Positions 15,227 to 23,567 of a DNA stretch of 42,857 nt are shown piece after piece. Source of the stretch: Plantactinospora alkalitolerans (GTDB lineage Bacteria; Actinomycetota; Actinomycetes; Mycobacteriales; Micromonosporaceae); assembly GCF_015690345.1 (NCBI RefSeq), contig NZ_JADPUN010000142.1, forward strand, positions 1 to 42,857, written 5' to 3'. The first letter of the stretch is position 1; every line of letters begins with the position of its first letter. Both the position numbers and the translations under genes were made by a program. The notes beneath the pieces are model-generated. The model saw nothing but the letters and a program-made list of their open reading frames with translations. It ran no database searches and was not told where the DNA came from.

Positions 15227-18200
15227 AAGGTGCGGCGTTCGTCGGCGGTGAACGGGCGGCTGGTCCGAGCGCCGGCGGCGGCGAGGAGCCGGTCGACCGG
15301 GCCGCAGACGTCGCAGGTCCAGATCCGTACCGAGCCGTCGGAGTGCACGGTGGCGATCCGCTCCCCGTCCGGGGCGAAGCCGAATCCCAGCGGTCCCGGG
15401 CCGAGCGTACGCAGGGTGACCGGCTCGGTGGCACCGTCGACGGCCCACAGTTGGATCCCGGTGAGTTCCTCGCCACCGAGGATCGCCAGGTGCCGTCCGG
15501 CGGGCGTGTACGCGAGCCGGGTGGTGGCGGTTCCCTGACCGGCCGAGCCGAGCACGACCGTCGCGGCTCCACCGTCGGCAGGCCAGATCCGGATGGTGCC
15601 GTCCCGGCCGAGTCCGGCGACGGAGTTGCCGTCCGGGCTGAACGACACCGAACTCACCGGCTCGGTTCCACCGGACAGTGTCGCGACGGTGTTCCCGCCG
15701 ACGGTCCGGACCCGTACGGTGCCGTCCTCGGCGCCGGTCGCCAGCCGAGCGCCGTCGGGACTGAAGGCCGCACCGGAGCCCGTCGGGGCCAACTCCACCG
15801 GGACAGGTCGGGCGCCGTCGACCTGCTCCCAGAGCCGGATGCCGTCGCTGCCGCTGGTCAACAGCCGGCGGCCGTCGGGACCGAACGTGAGCCGGCTCGC
15901 CGGACCGGCCTCGAACGAGGCGAGCCGTCGACCGCCGGGCCAGTCCCAGACCCGTACGGTTCCGGCCGAGTCGAGGCTGGCCAGCCGGGTCCCGTCCGGG
16001 GCGAAGGCGACGTCCATCGTCATCCCCGCGTGGCCGGAGAGCACGACGGGCGCGGCGGTGCTGCCTTGGTCGACAGGTGCGACGATGCTGCCTTGGTCGA
16101 CAGGTGCGGCGGCGCTGCTCCGGTCGGCGGGGCCATCGGCCGGTACGGGCCAGATCCGGACCGTACCGTCGTAGATGCCGGCGCTGGCCAGGTGCCGTCC
16201 GTCCGGGCTGAACCGGGCGGCGTGCACGAGACCGTCGTGCGGGTGGGTGATCACCGGGTGGTAGCCGCCACCGACGTCCCAGGACCGGACGGTGCCGTCC
16301 GCACCGACGCTGACCAGGTGACCGTCCGGCGCCAGCGTGATCGCGCACACCGCGCCGGCATGGCCGCGCAGCGGAAGCGGCTCGGTGGTCCCGGTGGTGT
16401 CCCAGAACGCGATCACGCCATAGCTGTTCTTGGTGACCAGCCGTCGTCCGTCCGGGCTGAACACCGCCGGAAGTACGCCCCGGAGCCGGCCGAGCACCAG
16501 CGGCCGTCCTCCGCCGACGTTCCAGAGCCGCAGGGTGCTGCCCTCCGCGACGACGTTGTCCACCCCGGCCACCCGCCGGCCGTCCGGGCTGAACAGCAGC
16601 CCGTCGGCGCTGCCGGTGGACTCGGGCAGCTCGACCGGGGGCCGGGCCGGATCGGTGACGTCCCAGACCCGGGCCGGGGCGGCCAGCGTGGCCGCCGCCA
16701 ACCGACGCCCGTTCGGCGACCAGGCCAGCGAGTACGTCCCACCACGCCCGCCGTGCGGCAGGACCCGGGCCCGGGGTGCCCCGTCGAGCGTCCAGATCCG
16801 GATCACCCCGTCCCCGTCCCCGGTGGCCAGGTGGCGACCGTCCGGGCTGAACCGCACGTCCAGGACCGGCCCGCGATGGCCGGGCAGCAGGATCGGTGCC
16901 CTGGTCGGGTCGGCGCTGTCCCAGAGCCGTACCTCCGGATGGTGGTGTCCGCTGGCCACCCACCGGCCGTCCCCGCTGATCGCCAGCGCGTGCATGTCCC
17001 TGCCCGGATCCGGCAGCGGTACCGGCGGCCGGGTGGGGGTGGTGGCGTCCCACCGCCAGACCGCGCCCTCCGGATGGGCGGCGACGACGTACCGGCCGTC
17101 GGGGGTCAACGCCGCGTTCTTCAACCGGGTGTCGAAGACCTGCCGGGCCGCCACGCCGCGCCAGTTCAGGGTCGCCTGCCGGAACACCGTCTCGGTCTCG
17201 GCGTCGGGGCGTACCTCGAACGCCCGCCGGGCCAGCAGGAACGCCAACTGCGGATCCCGGGGCATCTGGGCCCGCGCGGCCGCCACCAGTTGGCGGCGCA
17301 CCGCCAGGTCCCGCTGGCCACGTGCCTGTCCGGCCTGGACGACCGCCACCGACGCCAGGACGGTCACCACCGCGACCACCACGGCCAGGGCCGCGCCGAG
17401 CAGCCGTCGACGACGTCGGCGTACGGCCGTCCGCTGGTCGTCGGCGTGCCGGCTGGCGTCGAGGAACTCCCGCTCCGGACCCGTCAATCCGGCCGGGTGT
17501 GCGTCCGCCCAGTCCTGGGCCCGGGACAGCGCCAACCCCCGGTACAGCCCGCCGGGGTCGTGACGCAGCGACCGCCACACCGCCGCCGCCTGGGTCAACT
17601 GCCGGTGCACCCGTACGCCGTCCAGGTCCTCCTCCAGCCAGCGGCGCAGTCGGGGCCACGCGTCGAGCAGGGCCTCGTGGGCCAGCCGGACCGAGCGGTC
17701 GTCCAGGGTGACCAGCCGGGCCTCGGCCAGCCGTTCCAGCACCCCCGCGGTCAGCGCGTCCGTCTCGTCCAACTCGGTCCGGTCCACCCGGCGGGCGGTC
17801 GGCAACTCGGTCCGGTCCACCCGGTGCGGGACACCCGGCCCGTCCTCGCCGATGCCGATCTCCACCATCCGGAGCAGTACGTGCCGGGCCGCCCGCCGCC
17901 GGTCGGGATCGAACTCCTGCCAGATCCGCTCGGCGGTCTGCGCGACCGCTCCGTCCACGCCGCCGGCCGCCCGGTAGCCGGCCAGCGTCACCGCGTTGCC
18001 CCGGCGCCGTCGCCACGCTTCGAGCAGCACGTGCGAGGCGAACGGAAGTGCCCCGGCCCGGTCGGCCACCTGCGCGACGATGGTGGAGACCAGGACGCCC
18101 TCGACCATCGCCCCGGCCCGTTCGGCCGGCCGGACCACGGCGTCCCGGACCTGTGCGGCGGTCATCGGACCGACCAGCACCTGGGCGTCGGTCAACGCCG

Positions 18201-19062
18201 CCACCAGCTCCGGCAGTTCGACGCAGTGGCCGTAGAAGTCGGCCCGGACCCCGAGCACCACCCGCAGCCGGCTGTCGGGCGCGGTCGTCGCGGCCAGCAG
18301 CGCCGTGACGAACCCGGCCCGCGCCGACGGGTCACGACAGAGCGTGAAGATCTCCTCGAACTGGTCCACCACCAGCCACAGGTCCGCCTCGGCGGCGGCG
18401 TGTCCGGCCAGCAGTTGGCGTACGGCGAGGTGCAGCCGGGTCGGGTCGGTGTCGAGGTCGGCCCGGAGTGCTCCGGCCGGAACCCGGAGCAGTCGGGCGA
18501 GGTGCACCGCCAACTCGCCGACCGGGTCGGGGCCCGGGGTGAGTACCAGCACCGGAGGCTGTTCCGGACGGGCCGTGACCGAGGGGACCAGTCCGGCCCG
18601 CAGCACCGAGGACTTGCCGCTGCCGGAGGCACCGAACAGTGCCACGAACCGGCTGCCCGCCAGTCTCCGCCGCAGGTCGTCGACGACGTCCTCGCGGCCG
18701 AAGAACCAGTCGGCCCGCTCTGGCCCGTACGCCAGCAGCCCCTGGTACGGCGCGTCGTCGTCCCGGCCGAGGGTGCCGGCGTTGCCGTCGCCGGGCAACT
18801 CCTCCCGGGCGATCCGCCGCCAGTGCTCCGCCCACTCGGTCGCGTCCCCGCCGCACGCGGCCACGTACGCCAGGGTGACCGCCAGGGTCGGCAGTCGCCG
18901 GCCACCGGCGGCCTCGGACAGCGTCGTCGCGGAGAAGTGGGCTCGCCGGGCCAGCTCCCGGTACCCCGGATGACCGGCCTTCTCCCGGAGCAGCCGCAGT
19001 CCGGCGGCGAACTCGATCACCGCCGGAGTCCCCGGCCCCAACTCGCCCTCTGGTCGCGGCAC
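15202..19062 (-). CDS. STAND NTPase with HTH, one TM helix and 14 WD40 blades
   Basis: A 1286-residue multidomain protein. An XRE-type helix-turn-helix covers about 15-90 (YRELARRAHFSATTLSEAAG). A STAND (nSTAND1-like) NTPase follows at about 105-540: FFGREDVVDDL, Walker A GASGSGKSS at 144-152, Walker B LWLVVDQFEE at 228-237, and GVRADF at 271-276. A basic RRRRR leads into a TM helix at 554-576. From about 645 there are 14 WD40 repeats, each with an F/xPDGR turn and a W-D-like end, enough for two seven-bladed propellers. The start is GTG. No separate effector domain is visible. STAND proteins of this type are signalling switches, sometimes linked to anti-phage defence. A role here is inference. 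Confidence 0.88.
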   Translation of the reverse strand: MPRPEGELGPGTPAVIEFAAGLRLLREKAGHPGYRELARRAHFSATTLSEAAGGRRLPTLAVTLAYVAACGGDATEWAEHWRRIAREELPGDGNAGTLGRDDDAPYQGLLAYGPERADWFFGREDVVDDLRRRLAGSRFVALFGASGSGKSSVLRAGLVPSVTARPEQPPVLVLTPGPDPVGELAVHLARLLRVPAGALRADLDTDPTRLHLAVRQLLAGHAAAEADLWLVVDQFEEIFTLCRDPSARAGFVTALLAATTAPDSRLRVVLGVRADFYGHCVELPELVAALTDAQVLVGPMTAAQVRDAVVRPAERAGAMVEGVLVSTIVAQVADRAGALPFASHVLLEAWRRRRGNAVTLAGYRAAGGVDGAVAQTAERIWQEFDPDRRRAARHVLLRMVEIGIGEDGPGVPHRVDRTELPTARRVDRTELDETDALTAGVLERLAEARLVTLDDRSVRLAHEALLDAWPRLRRWLEEDLDGVRVHRQLTQAAAVWRSLRHDPGGLYRGLALSRAQDWADAHPAGLTGPEREFLDASRHADDQRTAVRRRRRRLLGAALAVVVAVVTVLASVAVVQAGQARGQRDLAVRRQLVAAARAQMPRDPQLAFLLARRAFEVRPDAETETVFRQATLNWRGVAARQVFDTRLKNAALTPDGRYVVAAHPEGAVWRWDATTPTRPPVPLPDPGRDMHALAISGDGRWVASGHHHPEVRLWDSADPTRAPILLPGHRGPVLDVRFSPDGRHLATGDGDGVIRIWTLDGAPRARVLPHGGRGGTYSLAWSPNGRRLAAATLAAPARVWDVTDPARPPVELPESTGSADGLLFSPDGRRVAGVDNVVAEGSTLRLWNVGGGRPLVLGRLRGVLPAVFSPDGRRLVTKNSYGVIAFWDTTGTTEPLPLRGHAGAVCAITLAPDGHLVSVGADGTVRSWDVGGGYHPVITHPHDGLVHAARFSPDGRHLASAGIYDGTVRIWPVPADGPADRSSAAAPVDQGSIVAPVDQGSTAAPVVLSGHAGMTMDVAFAPDGTRLASLDSAGTVRVWDWPGGRRLASFEAGPASRLTFGPDGRRLLTSGSDGIRLWEQVDGARPVPVELAPTGSGAAFSPDGARLATGAEDGTVRVRTVGGNTVATLSGGTEPVSSVSFSPDGNSVAGLGRDGTIRIWPADGGAATVVLGSAGQGTATTRLAYTPAGRHLAILGGEELTGIQLWAVDGATEPVTLRTLGPGPLGFGFAPDGERIATVHSDGSVRIWTCDVCGPVDRLLAAAGARTSRPFTADERRTFLLDSLRR
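16060..16108. repeat. In-frame 27-bp duplication in a WD40 linker
   Basis: A 22-base block starting at 16060 recurs exactly at 16087 (period 27), giving a repeated nine-residue unit beginning APVDQGS in the STAND protein. The unit lies between two WD40 blades, and partly decayed copies flank it. Confidence 0.8.
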
Positions 19063-19202
19063 CGCACACCATCCGTAGGTCGATTCGTCCGGAGTTGATT
19101 GTCCGGGTCGCGGCCCCGAAGCCGGACAACGAGTCGGCGACTAGACATCTGGTCAGCGGGGTGCGACAGGCGCCCCACCAGCCAGATCACGAGGTGGTCA
19201 TC

Positions 19203-19829
19203 ATGTTGTCCCACTACGTTCCCGCGTCGATCCGCAAGCTTCTCGTCTCCTCGCCGAACGGCCCGCTCGCGGGGACGGCGCGGCGGAGCACCGGTCGGCC
19301 GGCCCGTCGGGTGGGGACGGTGGCGGTCCTGCTCGGACTGACCGCCGCCCTGCTCGCCGGAACCGCGTCACCGGCCAGCGCCGCGCTCATCACCGTCCGG
19401 GACGGCTTCGAGGGCACCCAGGCGGCGAACTGGAGCTTCAGCCACGTCGGGAACGGCACCGGCGGCCTCAGTTCGCTCCAGACCCACACCGGAGTCCGCG
19501 ACGGATTCATCTCCATGCGCAGCGCCGGGTTCTCGTCGGTCGGCCGGCGGGTCCAGTTGCCGGCGACGACCAGTTGCACGGCCGGGATCTGGGTCAACCC
19601 CGTCCTGGCCACCCAGCAGATCAACTTCGAGATCATCGAGCCGAACAGTTTCAGGTACGTCGCGCTGAGGACGGTGGTGCTGAGCGGCAGCGCTCCGTAC
19701 ACCTTCGTCTCCACCCAGTGGAACCACGGCCCGACGAACGTCCTGGTCCGGGTCTCGCTGATCGGGAACAGCAACGGTACGCAGTTGGGCACCTGGGTCG
19801 ACGACCTCGGCATCCTCTGCCAGACGTGA
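19203..19829 (+). CDS. Secreted protein, possible beta-sandwich domain
   Basis: A 208-residue protein. A long basic N-region (two RR pairs) precedes a hydrophobic stretch, VAVLLGLTAALLAGTASPASA, where signal peptidase would cut at about residue 60 after ASA. The mature domain of roughly 150 residues has alternating short hydrophobic strands, many Thr/Ser/Gly/Asn, and two Cys near the middle and end that could pair (TTSCTAG and ILCQT). RDGFEGTQAANWSF and WVDDLGI resemble carbohydrate-binding or laminin-like jelly-roll modules, but I cannot assign a family. GAGG eight bases upstream supports the ATG. It is divergent from the STAND gene, with 140 bases between the starts. Confidence 0.7.
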   Translation: MLSHYVPASIRKLLVSSPNGPLAGTARRSTGRPARRVGTVAVLLGLTAALLAGTASPASAALITVRDGFEGTQAANWSFSHVGNGTGGLSSLQTHTGVRDGFISMRSAGFSSVGRRVQLPATTSCTAGIWVNPVLATQQINFEIIEPNSFRYVALRTVVLSGSAPYTFVSTQWNHGPTNVLVRVSLIGNSNGTQLGTWVDDLGILCQT

Positions 19830-20124
19830 CTCGGCGCAGGCCAGCACGCGGGTGCCGTCCCCCTTTCCGGGGGGCGGCACCCGCCACGTCGTGCGAGAAG
19901 GCTGCGGCTCGGACTCCCGCAGACTCAGACGACCACTGCCATGAACCGCATCTCAGCGAAGGGAACACGGTCCGTGGAGACACCGTCACGGCGTTCGGAT
20001 GACATTGGTCGCGGGCCTGGCGTCGCCGCCCCGGTCCGGGAGCGTGACGTCCGAAAACCGCCAGGATTCGAGGTCGCGCGGTTGTTGAATCGAGGAGAGA
20101 CACCAACCCGAGGAGCTGGCTTCG
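19830..20124. other. Intergenic region before the alkylation-repair pair
   Basis: 295 bases. The first part holds the hairpin at 19850-19882. The rest must carry the promoter of the MGMT gene. I see no clear -35/-10 pair, no SOS box and no convincing small gene; reading frames crossing it run on out of frame through the MGMT gene. AGGAG lies nine bases before the ATG at 20125. Confidence 0.5.
19850..19882 (+). terminator. Terminator of the secreted-protein gene
   Basis: Fourteen-base arms (19850-19863 and 19869-19882) pair with one wobble around TTTCC, 20 bases after the stop codon. There is no T-tract, as usual in this G+C range. Confidence 0.6.
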
Positions 20125-20634
20125 ATGATGACGTACACGACGATGGAGAGTCCGCTCGGCGTCCTGCTGCTTGCTGGCTGCGAGCCGGCCGCAGGAGGTG
20201 CACAGGCGGCGCTCGCGACGGTCTCCTTCGCGGATGCCGTCGACCCGGCCGAGCGACCCGACTGGCGTTCCGATCCGTCGGCCTTCACCGACGTCAGCCG
20301 GCAACTGACCGAGTACTTCGACGGCGGGCGTCGCGAGTTCGACCTCGTCCACACCGCCCGGGGTACCGCGTTCCAGCAACGCGTCTGGGCGGCGCTCGAC
20401 ACGATTCCGTACGGGACCACGGTCAGCTACGGCGACCTGGCGGCACGGCTCGGCGTACCCCGGGACCGGATCCGGGCGGTCGGCGCCGCGATCGGGGCCA
20501 ATCCGCTGCTGATCGTGCGCCCCTGTCACCGGGTCATCGGCGCGAGCGGCGCGCTGACCGGCTATGCCGGTGGGGTGGACCGCAAACGGGAGTTGCTGAC
20601 CCTGGAGGGCGCGCTGCAACCACAGCTCGTCTGA
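20125..20634 (+). CDS. ogt: Methylated-DNA--[protein]-cysteine S-methyltransferase
   Basis: Suicide repair enzyme that moves the methyl group from O6-methylguanine in DNA to its own cysteine. The 169 residues have the family's C-terminal domain intact: FQQRVWAALDTIPYGTTVSYGDLA, the Arg finger region RAVGAAIGANPLLI, and the active-site motif PCHRVIG with nucleophile Cys134. The N-terminal domain is short and divergent. No Ada-type regulatory Cys domain is attached. A 2OG-Fe(II) oxygenase gene follows after 30 bases on the same strand, which suggests a two-gene alkylation-damage unit. ogt is used in the general sense; naming against ada paralogues is uncertain. Confidence 0.92.
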   Translation: MMTYTTMESPLGVLLLAGCEPAAGGAQAALATVSFADAVDPAERPDWRSDPSAFTDVSRQLTEYFDGGRREFDLVHTARGTAFQQRVWAALDTIPYGTTVSYGDLAARLGVPRDRIRAVGAAIGANPLLIVRPCHRVIGASGALTGYAGGVDRKRELLTLEGALQPQLV

Positions 20635-20664
20635 CGACCGCGCGCACAACGAGAGAAGACAATC

Positions 20665-21396
20665 ATGATTTCGAGTACGTCGACACCGGTCGACCCACGG
20701 AACCGGTTGGCGACCGTCGACTGGGACGAGATCACCGCGCAGCTTGACGGGGTCGGCTGCGCGGTGACCCCGCAGCTCCTGCGCCCGGACGAGTGCGCCG
20801 GTATCGCCGGCCTCTACGACGAGGTGGAGCGGTTCCGGTCCACGGTCGACATGGCCCGCTTCCGGTTCGGCTCCGGCCAGTACCGCTACTTCGACCGGCC
20901 CTACCCGGACCTGGTCGCCGAACTGCGGGCGGCGTTCTATCCGAGGCTGCTGCCGATCGCCCGCGACTGGGCCGCCCGGCTCGGTCAACCGGCCCCGTGG
21001 CCGGACAGCCTCGACGAGTGGCTGGACATGTGTCATGCCGCCGGGCAGCGCCGGTCCACCCCGATCCTGCTGCGCTACCGCGCCGGAGACTGGAACGCCC
21101 TGCACCGCGACCTGTACGGGGACCTGGTGTTTCCGATGCAGGTGGTGATCGGCCTGGACCGGCCGGGCCTGGACTACACCGGCGGCGAGTTCCTGCTCGT
21201 CGAGCAGCGTCCCCGGGCCCAGTCCCGGGGCACGGTGACGATGCTGCCGCAGGGCCACGGACTGGTCTTCACCACCCGTGACCGGCCCGTACGGTCGTCG
21301 CGGGGCTGGTCGGCGTCACCGGTACGCCACGGCGTGTCCACCGTCCGGTCGGGGTTGCGGCACACCCTCGGTCTGGTCCTGCACGACGCGGCGTGA
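20665..21396 (+). CDS. 2OG-Fe(II) oxygenase, putative DNA-repair type (PF09859-like)
   Basis: A 243-residue cytoplasmic dioxygenase. The iron ligands appear as HRD (His147, Asp149) followed by YGDLVFPMQVVIGLD, with a distal His222 in RHGVSTVRSGLRHTLG; a following Arg could bind 2-oxoglutarate. This order and the ILLRYRAGDWNALHRD context match, from memory, the 'oxygenase-NA' family that is found beside or fused to alkylation-repair proteins. The ogt gene immediately upstream supports a role in oxidative demethylation of damaged nucleic acid. This is inference; the substrate could instead be a protein or a small molecule. GAGAGAAG lies before the ATG. Confidence 0.82.
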   Translation: MISSTSTPVDPRNRLATVDWDEITAQLDGVGCAVTPQLLRPDECAGIAGLYDEVERFRSTVDMARFRFGSGQYRYFDRPYPDLVAELRAAFYPRLLPIARDWAARLGQPAPWPDSLDEWLDMCHAAGQRRSTPILLRYRAGDWNALHRDLYGDLVFPMQVVIGLDRPGLDYTGGEFLLVEQRPRAQSRGTVTMLPQGHGLVFTTRDRPVRSSRGWSASPVRHGVSTVRSGLRHTLGLVLHDAA

Positions 21397-21422
21397 TCCC
21401 CTGGGCGCGAGTGGACCTCGGA

Positions 21423-22916
21423 TCAGTCCTCGTCCTCGACCCAGCCGAGGCTGCGGTCGACGGCCTTGCGCCAGTTGCGCAGCTCCCGGTCCCGGTGTGC
21501 GGGATCCATCGCCGGCTGCCACTGGGCGTCCTGGCGCCACTGCGCCCGCAGCGTCTCCAGGTCCGGCCAGAAGCCGACCGCCAGGCCGGCCGCGTAGGCG
21601 GCGCCGAGGCAGGTGGTCTCGCTGATCTGGGGGCGTACCACCGGCACGTCCAGCACGTCGGCGAGAAACTGCATCAGCAGTCCGTTCGCGGCCATCCCGC
21701 CGTCCACCCGGAGCCGGCGCAGCGTCACGTCCTCCTCGGCGTTCATCGCGTCGACCACCTCCCGGGTCTGCCAGGCGCTGGCCTCCAGCACGGCCCGGGC
21801 CAGGTGTCCCTTGTTGACGTACCCGGTGAGGCCGGCGATGACCCCACGCGCGTCGCTGCGCCAGTGCGGTGCGAAGAGCCCGGAGAACGCCGGTACGACG
21901 TAGCAGCCGCCGTTGTCCTCGACGGTACGGGCCAGCTCCTCCACCTCCGGCGCGCTGGAGATCAGGCCGAGGTTGTCCCGTAGCCACTGGACCAGTGACC
22001 CGGTGACCGCGATCGCCCCCTCCAGGGCGTACGTCGCCGGCCGGTCACCGATCCGGTAGCCGACGGTGGTCAGCAGTCCGTGGCTCGACGACACCGGACT
22101 CTCCCCGGTGTTGAGCAGCAGGAAGCTGCCGGTGCCGTAGGTGCACTTGGCCTCGCCGGGACGGAAGCAGGTCTGGCCGAACAGCGCGGCCTGCTGGTCG
22201 CCGAGCGCGCTGGCCACCGGTACTCCGTCCAGCACACCGCCGGCCGTGCCGTAGACCTCGGCCGACGAGCGGATCTCCGGCAGCATCGCGGCCGGGATGC
22301 CCAGCGCGTCGAGGAGTTCCGGATCCCAGTCGAGGGTGTGCAGGTTCATCAGCAGGGTCCGGCTGGCGTTGGTCACGTCGGTGACGTGCCGTCCGGTCAA
22401 CTTCCAGATCAGCCAGCTGTCCATCGTGCCGAACAGGACCTCGCCGCGCTCGGCGCGGTCCCGTAGACCGTCCACGTTCTCCAGCAGCCAGCGCAGTTTC
22501 GGTCCGGCGAAGTAGGTGGCCAGCGGCAGTCCGGTCCGCTCCCGGAAGCGCCGCTCGCCGTACTCCGACTCGAGGCGGCGCAGCAGCGGGCCGGTCCGGG
22601 TGTCCTGCCAGACGATGGCGTGGTGCACAGGGCGACCGGTGGCCCGGTCCCACACCACCGTGGTCTCCCGCTGGTTGGTGATGCCGACCGCGACCAACCC
22701 GTCGGCGCCGATCGACGCACTGGCCAGCGCCTCCCGGACGACCTGCTCGACGGCGGCCCAGATCTCCTCGGCGTCGTGCTCCACCCACCCGGGCTGCGGA
22801 TAGATCTGCCGGTGTTCCCGTTGGGCGACCGAGACGATCTGTCCGGCGGCGTCGAAGACGATGCACCGGGAGGAGGTGGTGCCCTGATCGATCGCGGCGA
22901 CGTACTGATCGGCCAT
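21423..22916 (-). CDS. glpK: Glycerol kinase
   Basis: Cytoplasmic enzyme that phosphorylates glycerol to sn-glycerol 3-phosphate with ATP, feeding glycolysis and phospholipid synthesis. The 497-residue length is standard. [21 protein letters not shown] is the N-terminal phosphate-binding motif; [31 protein letters not shown], and the C-terminal [22 protein letters not shown] are FGGY-kinase signatures. The frame is open further upstream, but the ATG at 22916 is where homology begins. No glpF or glpD is adjacent. The only upstream partner is an RsbW-like gene 32 bases away on the same strand. Confidence 0.95.
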   Translation of the reverse strand: MADQYVAAIDQGTTSSRCIVFDAAGQIVSVAQREHRQIYPQPGWVEHDAEEIWAAVEQVVREALASASIGADGLVAVGITNQRETTVVWDRATGRPVHHAIVWQDTRTGPLLRRLESEYGERRFRERTGLPLATYFAGPKLRWLLENVDGLRDRAERGEVLFGTMDSWLIWKLTGRHVTDVTNASRTLLMNLHTLDWDPELLDALGIPAAMLPEIRSSAEVYGTAGGVLDGVPVASALGDQQAALFGQTCFRPGEAKCTYGTGSFLLLNTGESPVSSSHGLLTTVGYRIGDRPATYALEGAIAVTGSLVQWLRDNLGLISSAPEVEELARTVEDNGGCYVVPAFSGLFAPHWRSDARGVIAGLTGYVNKGHLARAVLEASAWQTREVVDAMNAEEDVTLRRLRVDGGMAANGLLMQFLADVLDVPVVRPQISETTCLGAAYAAGLAVGFWPDLETLRAQWRQDAQWQPAMDPAHRDRELRNWRKAVDRSLGWVEDED

Positions 22917-22948
22917 TCGCAGCACCGTACCCGGCGTCGTGGCCCGCG

Positions 22949-23410
22949 TCACCCGACGAGCGGGTCGGGCTCCGGTCCGCCGAGGCTGGCGCTGATCTGT
23001 ACCGTCGTGCCCTCGGGGCCGCTTCGGACCAGCATCTCGTCGCTGAGCTCGCGGGCCAGCCACAGCCCCCAGCCGCCGGCGACCTCCGGCGCGGGGCGCC
23101 GCCGGTCGCCGAGCCGGTCGGAGTCGATGCCGGCGCCGGTGTCGGAGACCCGGCAGTACAGGGTGCCGTCGGTACGCCACAGGCGCAGCCAGCCCTGTCC
23201 GCCGCCGTGCCGGACGGCGTTGGTGATCAGTTCGTTGACGGCCAGCACGAAGTCGTCCAGGCGGGTGCCGGTGAGCCCGGCCGCCTGGGCGTGGGAGGCG
23301 ACGGTGTGTCGGATCGCGGTGACCTGGCCATGATCGAAACCCTCGGCGAGCAGCGGAGCCGACCCATTGGGCACAACAGTGGCCGCTGGGAGGGGATCTA
23401 CGTCGCTCAT
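22949..23410 (-). CDS. RsbW-like ATP-binding anti-sigma/regulatory kinase
   Basis: A 153-residue single-domain GHKL protein (HATPase_c_2). The N box is [13 protein letters not shown] (about 64-76), the G1 box DTGAGID (94-100), and the glycine lid [12 protein letters not shown]. This is the layout of RsbW/SpoIIAB serine kinases and of the many actinobacterial relatives that bind sigma factors or anti-anti-sigma proteins. No sigma factor or STAS antagonist is encoded next door, so the partner is unknown. It is probably co-transcribed with glpK downstream and is divergent from the sensor kinase gene, with 157 bases between starts. Confidence 0.85.
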   Translation of the reverse strand: MSDVDPLPAATVVPNGSAPLLAEGFDHGQVTAIRHTVASHAQAAGLTGTRLDDFVLAVNELITNAVRHGGGQGWLRLWRTDGTLYCRVSDTGAGIDSDRLGDRRRPAPEVAGGWGLWLARELSDEMLVRSGPEGTTVQISASLGGPEPDPLVG

Positions 23411-23567
23411 GGCCCGTCCCGCCCGCTGGTTGTCGAGTCCTTTCGTGGCTTTCCCACCCTACGTCAGGGTATGTAGCGGCGCATCAGAGCCACCCTCGGG
23501 AGACGGACGGTGGATCGGCCGGTGGCGTGGGTCGTCCGGAAAGCGAAAGCTGTGGGATGGTCGGTGC

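Noticed and set aside
15043-19098. A very long open frame (1351 codons) on the plus strand opposite the STAND gene
   Set aside because: It is low-complexity, rich in Pro/Arg/Gly/His and has no domain. It is the mirror of codon bias in the real minus-strand gene, whose product has clear STAND and WD40 motifs.
19941-20747. Open frame covering the MGMT gene in another frame
   Set aside because: No family similarity; the overlapping frame has the PCHRVIG active site and a proper ribosome-binding site.
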